Both the position numbers and the translations under genes were made by a program. 64,000 nt of DNA from Massilia sp. W12 (GTDB taxonomy: Bacteria > Pseudomonadota > Gammaproteobacteria > Burkholderiales > Burkholderiaceae_D), in contig NZ_CP147776.1 in NCBI RefSeq assembly GCF_037300705.1, forward strand, positions 5,524,857-5,588,856. Direction: 5' to 3'. The notes under the pieces were generated by a model. The model worked only from the letters and a program-made list of their open reading frames with translations, made no database searches and was not told where the DNA came from. Positions 59,032-64,000 of the stretch are shown one piece after another (positions within the stretch are counted from its first letter, which is position 1; each line of letters begins with the position of its first letter).

Positions 59032-60834
59032 TTGTCTGCTTCGCCCTGTTTCGCCCTGCTTGATGACGCCCGCACCGGGCAGGCGCGTGTATATGACAAG
59101 CTGCACACGCAGCTGATCTGCCCGGACGCCGCCGCGCTGGGCGGCGTGCTTGACGCCATGCAAAGCCATCTGCGCCAGGGCCGTCATGCCGTGCTCTTGG
59201 CCAGCTATGAATCAGGCGCGGCGTTGCAAAATATCCCGCCCTGGCCGCAGACATCCTGCGCCGCAGCGCAAATCTTGATTTTCGACGATATGCAGCTGTT
59301 GGATGCGGCCCAATTGCAAACCTGGCTGGCGCAGGCCCCGGCAGCCCCGGCAGGCATCCTCGATTCCCATCTGCAGCCAGGTTATGAAGAATATGCCGCC
59401 AAGCTGGCGCAGATTCATGACTGGCTGGAACAGGGCCATAGCTATCAAATCAATTTCACCTGCCGCCTTGCCTGCCAGGCATATGGCGATGTGCGCCGCC
59501 TGTATGCGCGTTTGCGCGCGCGTCAGCCGGCCCCGTATGGCGCCTTGCTGGCGTTGCCGGATGGCCAGGCGCTGCTTTCACTCTCGCCGGAATTGTTTTT
59601 ACGCAAACAGGGCCAGCGCTTGCTGGCGCAACCGATGAAGGGCACCGCGCCCGCCAGCGACGATGCGCAGCAGAATCAGGCGCGCGCCGCCGCCTTGGCG
59701 GCAGACCCGAAAAACCGCGCGGAAAATCTGATGATCGTCGATTTGCTGCGCAATGATCTGGGCGCGGTGGCGCGCACCGGCAGCGTATGTGTGCCGGCCC
59801 TGTTCGAGGTGGCGCGTTTTGGCGGTGTGTTGCAAATGACCTCGAATATCGAAGCCGAATTGCGGCCCGAGGTCGATTTGCGCCAACTCTTGCAAGCCCT
59901 GTTTCCCTGCGGCTCGATCACCGGCGCGCCAAAACGGCGCACCATGGAAATCATTCGCGCCCTGGAAACCGGCCCGCGCGGCTGGTACACCGGCGCGCTG
60001 GGCTGGTTTGCTCCGCATGCAGACGCGCACAAGATTGGCGATTTCTGCCTTTCAGTGCCGATCCGCACCCTGCATCTGCAAGCGCCGGATCAGCAGGGTT
60101 TGCGCGCCGGCGTGTTGGGCGTTGGTTCCGGCATCGTATATGACAGTCAGGCTGCGGATGAATATGAGGAAGTGGCCTTGAAAGCGCGCTTTTTGCAAGC
60201 CCTGCCACCTGAATTCAGCATTTTTGAAACCATGCGCGCAGGGCGCGACGGCATTCCGCTACTGGAAGCGCATCTGGCGCGCCTGCAGGCGTCTGCGCAC
60301 AGCCTGGGCCTGGCGTGTGATTTGCCGGCCTTGCGCGCCGCACTGGCGGAATGCTGCGCCAGCTTCCCGGATGCGGCGTGGCGCCGTTTGAAGCTCAGTC
60401 TGGGGGCGAATGGCGTGCAGCTGGAACACGCCGTGCTGCCGCCCATGAGCAGTGCGCCCAAGCTCTTGGTCAGCGACGCGCGCTGCAGCACGCCGCATTG
60501 GCTGTTGCGCCACAAAAGCAGCGAACGCGCAGAATACGACGCCGCCTGGCGCGCCGCCGAGGCGCAAGGCGCATTTGATCAATTATTTTGCAATGCGGCC
60601 GGACATGTCACCGAAGGCGGGCGCAGCAATCTGTTTGTGCTGCTGGACGGCGTCTGGCTGACCCCGCCCCTCGCCGACGGCCTGCTGCCCGGCGTGATGC
60701 GCGCGCAACTGCTGCAAGAACTCGGCGCGCAGGAACGCAGCATTAGCCTGGCCGAGCTGCGCCGCGCAGAACAAGTCATGCTCTGCAACGCCTTGCGCGG
60801 CGCTTTTGTGGTCGGGTTGCAGTGGCTGGCGTGA
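59032..60834 (+). CDS. pabB: Aminodeoxychorismate synthase PabB fused to lyase PabC
   Basis: 600 residues. An in-frame TAG at 59017 and lack of a nearby ATG make TTG 59032 the likely start, with GGA spaced six bases before. Residues ~1-400: chorismate-binding domain with PMKGTAP (the ADCS Lys motif), AENLMIVDLLRNDLG, FPCGSITGAPKRRTMEII and GVGSGIVYDSQAADEYEE. Residues ~405-600: class IV aminotransferase domain with the PLP Lys in LLRHKSSER and GHVTEGGRSNLFVL. One chain thus carries chorismate amination and pyruvate release for p-aminobenzoate (folate). Glutamine amidotransferase PabA is not nearby. Confidence 0.9.
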   Translation: MSASPCFALLDDARTGQARVYDKLHTQLICPDAAALGGVLDAMQSHLRQGRHAVLLASYESGAALQNIPPWPQTSCAAAQILIFDDMQLLDAAQLQTWLAQAPAAPAGILDSHLQPGYEEYAAKLAQIHDWLEQGHSYQINFTCRLACQAYGDVRRLYARLRARQPAPYGALLALPDGQALLSLSPELFLRKQGQRLLAQPMKGTAPASDDAQQNQARAAALAADPKNRAENLMIVDLLRNDLGAVARTGSVCVPALFEVARFGGVLQMTSNIEAELRPEVDLRQLLQALFPCGSITGAPKRRTMEIIRALETGPRGWYTGALGWFAPHADAHKIGDFCLSVPIRTLHLQAPDQQGLRAGVLGVGSGIVYDSQAADEYEEVALKARFLQALPPEFSIFETMRAGRDGIPLLEAHLARLQASAHSLGLACDLPALRAALAECCASFPDAAWRRLKLSLGANGVQLEHAVLPPMSSAPKLLVSDARCSTPHWLLRHKSSERAEYDAAWRAAEAQGAFDQLFCNAAGHVTEGGRSNLFVLLDGVWLTPPLADGLLPGVMRAQLLQELGAQERSISLAELRRAEQVMLCNALRGAFVVGLQWLA

Positions 60835-60847
60835 GGCTGCGCGGAGA

Positions 60848-60878
60848 ATAAAAAACGCGGGCTGCAAACCCGCGTTTT
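60848..60878. terminator. Bidirectional terminator between pabB and the gspC-like gene
   Basis: Stem AAAACGCGGG / CCCGCGTTTT with a seven-base loop. On the minus strand the stem is followed by six T in a row, ending the gsp transcript; on the plus strand four T follow, ending pabB. Confidence 0.88.
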
Positions 60879-60896
60879 GGTGTTGGCGCTGCCGGC

Positions 60897-61574
60897 TTAT
60901 TTACTCACCACCGGCCCATTCGGCTCAGACGGCTGGGCTGGTTTCGGGATGCTTTGCTGTGCTTCCACATTCGGCCCGCCAATCCCGCTGTTGACCATGA
61001 TTTGCGGTTCGCCGATTTTCATGGTCGGCATGTTCAGGCCGGTGGCGCCGTGCATGCCTTGCAAGGGCTGGCCGTTATGCGCTTGCGGCGGTGGAGGAGG
61101 CGGTGGGGGCGGAGGCGCGCTGTTGCCGCTCATGGCTTGCACGGCCCCGGCCTGCGCCGGCAGATCCAGCCGTTTGCTGACCCCGCCTTCATTCAACATC
61201 ACATATTGCGCATGCACTTCCTGCAAAACCACATGCTCGAGCGGCTTGCCGTCGGCGCTCAGCAGCGGTTTGCCGGCAGCCACCGCTTGCGGGATGCCGC
61301 CATCCGCCGACAACAGAGCATAGCCGCGCTGCGGATTGCTGGCGGCGACCACGCCTTTGAGCTGGTAATTGCTGGCGGCCTGGGCATGCACCGCTTTGCC
61401 GCCAAACAGCGTCATCGCCGCATCAATCGGCTGCTCCGCCTGCACGCTGGGGGCCGGGGCCGGCGCGGCGTCGCGCTGCTTGGGCTTGAACAGTTGCATG
61501 CCCCAGTAAGCGGCCGATGCGCATAAGGCCAGAAACAGCACAAAACTGGCCAGCAAGGGAAGGCGCTTATTCAT
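60897..61574 (-). CDS. Type II secretion GspC-like protein
   Basis: 225 residues. Short cytoplasmic start, one transmembrane helix (~6-26), then a periplasmic domain with YQLKGVVAASNPQRGYALLSADGGIPQAVAAGKPL and LEHVVLQEVHAQYVMLNEGGVSKRLDL, the HR domain of the T2SSC/PilP group. A run of ten Pro (~152-161) and an unstructured tail replace the PDZ domain of classical GspC. Lies directly after gspF on the same strand. Connects the inner-membrane platform to the secretin. Confidence 0.78.
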   Translation of the reverse strand: MNKRLPLLASFVLFLALCASAAYWGMQLFKPKQRDAAPAPAPSVQAEQPIDAAMTLFGGKAVHAQAASNYQLKGVVAASNPQRGYALLSADGGIPQAVAAGKPLLSADGKPLEHVVLQEVHAQYVMLNEGGVSKRLDLPAQAGAVQAMSGNSAPPPPPPPPPPQAHNGQPLQGMHGATGLNMPTMKIGEPQIMVNSGIGGPNVEAQQSIPKPAQPSEPNGPVVSK

Positions 61575-61601
61575 GTCTTTCCTTTTTTCCGGTGCGCTGT
61601 T

Positions 61602-62825
61602 TCAGCGCACCAATTGATTGATTTCAATGATGGGCATCAGCACCGCCAACACAATCAGCAGCACCACAATGCCCATGCCCAGGATCAGGGCCGGCTCCAG
61701 CATGCCGGCAATGGTCAGCGTGCGCCGCTCCAGATCCTGTTCCTGCGCGCTGGCGGCGCGTTGCAACATCTGCGCCAGCTCGCCGGTGATTTCGCCGGCG
61801 CGGATCATGTGGATCAGCATCGGCGGGAAATGTTTTTGCGCCGACAGCGAACGCGCCAGACTCACGCCTTCGCGCACGCTGTTGGTGGCTTCGTCCACCA
61901 GATCGCGCATCGCCACATTCGAGAGCGTATCGCGGCTGGTTTGCAAGGCGCGCAAAATCGGCACCCCGGAACCGGTGGTGATCGCCAGCGTGCTGGCGAA
62001 GCGCGCGGTGTTCATGCTGCGTTCAAAACGGCCAATCAAGGGCGCGTTCAAGAGCCAGGTGTGCCAGCGCAATTTAATCGCCGGATCGCGCAGCGCCAGC
62101 CGCCAGGCGATGAAGGCCGCCACCAGCGCCAGACCGACATAAATGCCGTAATTGCGCACAAAATCAGACAAGGCCATCATGATTTGCGTCAGCAGCGGCA
62201 GCTTTTGCTTGCTGTTGGCGAACACCTGCACAATCTGCGGCACCACATAAGTCAACAGCACAATCACAATGCCGAGGGCGGCGACGGTGACGATGGCCGG
62301 ATACATAAAGGCCAGCCGGACTTTATCCACCAGGGCATTGCGCCGCTCGATATAGTCAGCCAGACGCGACAGCACCCCGGCCAATTGGCCGATCTGCTCG
62401 CCGGAGCCGACCAGGGCGCGGTAAATGTCTTCAAAGTCGCGCGGGTGGCGTGACAGCGCGTTGGAGAGCGGCGAGCCGCCCACCACCTCGCCCCGGATCG
62501 AGCCGATCAGCTCGCGCACATAGGCGCGTTCGGCTTGCTCCAGCAGCGCGCTTAAAGCCTGTTCCAGCGGCAGGCCGGCTTCCAGCAGGCTGGCCAGCTG
62601 GCGGGTGAACATGGCCAGCTCGGTGCGTGAGAGTTTTTCGCCAAAACTGCTGCGCCGCACCGCCTGCCCGCTGTCATCGACTTGCGCCGCAATTTGCTCG
62701 ACCGTCAGCAAGACCAGACCAAGATTGCGCAGCTCGGCGCGCGCCGCGCGTGCGCTGTCAGCGTTCAACACGCCTTTCTTGGTTTTGCCGTTGGCTTCCA
62801 CGGCTTCATATCGGAAGGCCGGCAT
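61602..62825 (-). CDS. gspF: Type II secretion inner-membrane protein GspF
   Basis: 407 residues, normal length for the family. Starts MPAFRYEAVEANGKTKKGVLNADSARAARAELRNLGL, a typical GspF opening, then two T2SSF helical domains (LSRTELAMFTRQLASLLEAGLPLEQALSAL and FASTLAITTGSGVPILRALQTSRDTLSN) and three membrane helices, the last near the C-terminus (ALILGMGIVVLLIVLAVLMPII). Two bases separate it from gspE. Confidence 0.92.
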   Translation of the reverse strand: MPAFRYEAVEANGKTKKGVLNADSARAARAELRNLGLVLLTVEQIAAQVDDSGQAVRRSSFGEKLSRTELAMFTRQLASLLEAGLPLEQALSALLEQAERAYVRELIGSIRGEVVGGSPLSNALSRHPRDFEDIYRALVGSGEQIGQLAGVLSRLADYIERRNALVDKVRLAFMYPAIVTVAALGIVIVLLTYVVPQIVQVFANSKQKLPLLTQIMMALSDFVRNYGIYVGLALVAAFIAWRLALRDPAIKLRWHTWLLNAPLIGRFERSMNTARFASTLAITTGSGVPILRALQTSRDTLSNVAMRDLVDEATNSVREGVSLARSLSAQKHFPPMLIHMIRAGEITGELAQMLQRAASAQEQDLERRTLTIAGMLEPALILGMGIVVLLIVLAVLMPIIEINQLVR

Positions 62826-62827
62826 GA

Positions 62828-64000
62828 TCAGTCCTTGGTTACGCGCAGCAATTCGGCTTCAGTGGTGATGCCGGATTCCAGCCAGCGCTGGCCGTCTTCA
62901 CGCATGGTGAGCATGCCTTCGCGCTGCGCTTGCACACGGATTTCAGATTCCGGCGCGCGGTTGTGAATCATATTCCGCACTTCGTCGCTGGCGCTTAATA
63001 ATTCATACACGCCGACGCGGCCAGTGTAGCCGGTGTGGTTGCAATGCTCGCAGCCGACCGCATGCCATTCGCCATGGCTGTCCTGACGCCGGCAATGGGT
63101 GCACAGCTGACGCACCAGACGTTGCGCCAACACCCCCAGCAATGAGGAGGAGAGCAGGAAGGGTTCGATGCCCATATCCAGCAAACGCGTGACCGCCGCC
63201 ACCGAATCGTTGGTGTGCAAAGTCGCCAGCACCAAGTGGCCGGTGAGCGAGGCTTGCACCGCAATTTGCGCGGTTTCCAGATCGCGGATTTCACCGATCA
63301 TGATCACGTCCGGGTCTTGCCGCAAAATCGAGCGCAAGGCTTTGGCGAAAGTCATGTCGATTTTGGCGTTGACCTGGGTTTGCCCGATGCCGGCCAGATC
63401 GTATTCAATCGGGTCTTCCACCGTCAGAATATTGGTGGTGCTTGAATTCAGGCGCGACAGTGCGGCATACAGCGTGGTGGTTTTACCGGAGCCGGTCGGG
63501 CCTGTCACCAGCACGATGCCGTGCGGCTGATTGATGGCGTGGTCAAAGCGCTGCATCATCGCTTCGCTCATGCCCAGATGGGCCAGGTCGAGGCGCTTGG
63601 CTTCTTTGTCCAGCAAACGCAGCACCGCGCGCTCGCCATGCCCGGTCGGCAGGGTGGAAACGCGCACATCGACCGGTTTGCCGCCCACGCGCAGGGTGAT
63701 GCGGCCATCTTGCGGCAAGCGTTTTTCCGCAATGTCGAGCGCGGCCATGATCTTGATACGCGAAATCAGCGAAGCATGAATCGCTTTCTTGGGACGGATC
63801 ACATCGCGCAGCGCGCCATCCACGCGAAAGCGCACCACCGAGGTTTGCTCAAACGGCTCGATATGGATATCGGAGGCGCCATCGCGCAGCGATTGGGTGA
63901 GCAGGGCGTTGATCATGCGGATCACCGGCGCGTCATCCGCCGATTCCAGCAAATCTTCAATCGCCGGCACGTCTTGCATGAGTTTGGTTAAATCCAGCTC
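62828..64000 (-). CDS. gspE: Type II secretion ATPase GspE, partial (cut by window end)
   Basis: About 390 C-terminal residues are visible; the frame continues past base 64000, so the N-terminal part is missing and ATG 63979 is internal. Walker [10 protein letters not shown], Asp box with [11 protein letters not shown], Walker [15 protein letters not shown], His box [14 protein letters not shown], and a four-Cys zinc element (CTHC, 13 residues, CEHC). This is the cytoplasmic hexameric motor of type II secretion. First gene of the visible gspE-gspF-gspC-like run. Confidence 0.93.
   Translation of the reverse strand, partial: ELDLTKLMQDVPAIEDLLESADDAPVIRMINALLTQSLRDGASDIHIEPFEQTSVVRFRVDGALRDVIRPKKAIHASLISRIKIMAALDIAEKRLPQDGRITLRVGGKPVDVRVSTLPTGHGERAVLRLLDKEAKRLDLAHLGMSEAMMQRFDHAINQPHGIVLVTGPTGSGKTTTLYAALSRLNSSTTNILTVEDPIEYDLAGIGQTQVNAKIDMTFAKALRSILRQDPDVIMIGEIRDLETAQIAVQASLTGHLVLATLHTNDSVAAVTRLLDMGIEPFLLSSSLLGVLAQRLVRQLCTHCRRQDSHGEWHAVGCEHCNHTGYTGRVGVYELLSASDEVRNMIHNRAPESEIRVQAQREGMLTMREDGQRWLESGITTEAELLRVTKD

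Noticed and set aside
1-64000. CRISPR arrays, tRNA or rRNA genes, complete insertion sequences, integrase genes
   Set aside because: No regularly spaced repeats, tRNA-like cloverleaf, rRNA core sequence or transposase/integrase motif was noticed on either strand.

Overview
The window is 64 kb of dense, moderately GC-rich DNA from a Gram-negative bacterium. TonB receptor, TolC, lipoprotein, type II secretion, SoxCD-type sulfur enzymes, PhhA/HppD and many PAS-rich sensor kinases fit a betaproteobacterium of the Burkholderiales, most likely near Oxalobacteraceae. That placement is inferred from gene content, not from a marker gene. Both ends cut genes: an MFS transporter on the left and gspE on the right. 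I saw no tRNA, rRNA, CRISPR array or complete insertion sequence.

Layout. 1-8.3 kb: transporter and binding protein, a four-gene housekeeping block on the minus strand, and a large hybrid histidine kinase with five PAS domains. 8.7-13.3 kb: the most interesting locus, a duplicated RiPP (ribosomally made, modified peptide) cassette on the minus strand. It contains two 53-residue double-glycine precursor peptides, identical in protein sequence and too short for ordinary ORF calling. Each is followed by a SPASM radical SAM enzyme, and a helical-repeat-like protein of unknown function lies between the two units. 13.3-14.2 kb: non-coding, with a fold-back repeat. 14.3-18 kb: a kinase / two response regulators / Lys-Ala-rich protein operon. 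18-24 kb: envelope proteins (DUF2167, FecR-like, thioredoxin-like, HlyD-like). 24-30 kb: PhnD-type binding protein, M14 carboxypeptidase, a secreted two-repeat protein, and an AAA ATPase with a TOPRIM-like partner that may be a defence pair. 29.8-33.1 kb: KdpE and a divergent KdpD without kdpFABC. 34.5-37.3 kb: phenylalanine/tyrosine catabolism (phhA, hppD) with a divergent Lrp-type regulator. 37.3-41.8 kb: PPK2, CoA-binding protein and a TonB-dependent receptor.

42.0-51.2 kb is a tightly overlapping export operon: TolC, HlyD-type adaptor, an ABC transporter with a C39 leader peptidase, a second ABC transporter of NHLM bacteriocin type, and a branched-chain-amino-acid-type binding lipoprotein. 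It has no precursor gene that I can find beside it. Its C39 peptidase is the enzyme class expected to cut the double-glycine leaders of the peptides at 10.2 and 13.0 kb, so I propose that the two loci form one biosynthesis and export system. 51.3-54.7 kb: rhomboid protease, DUF1801, DUF4280 (PAAR-like), a zinc-ligand-poor Sir2 protein and a small membrane protein. 54.7-58.8 kb: soxD/soxC on the minus strand and a flavocytochrome c pair (soxE/F or fccA/B) on the plus strand. 59.0-60.8 kb: a PabB-PabC fusion. 60.9-64 kb: type II secretion genes gspC-like, gspF and gspE.

Functional names come from motif reading and family knowledge; no database search was run.
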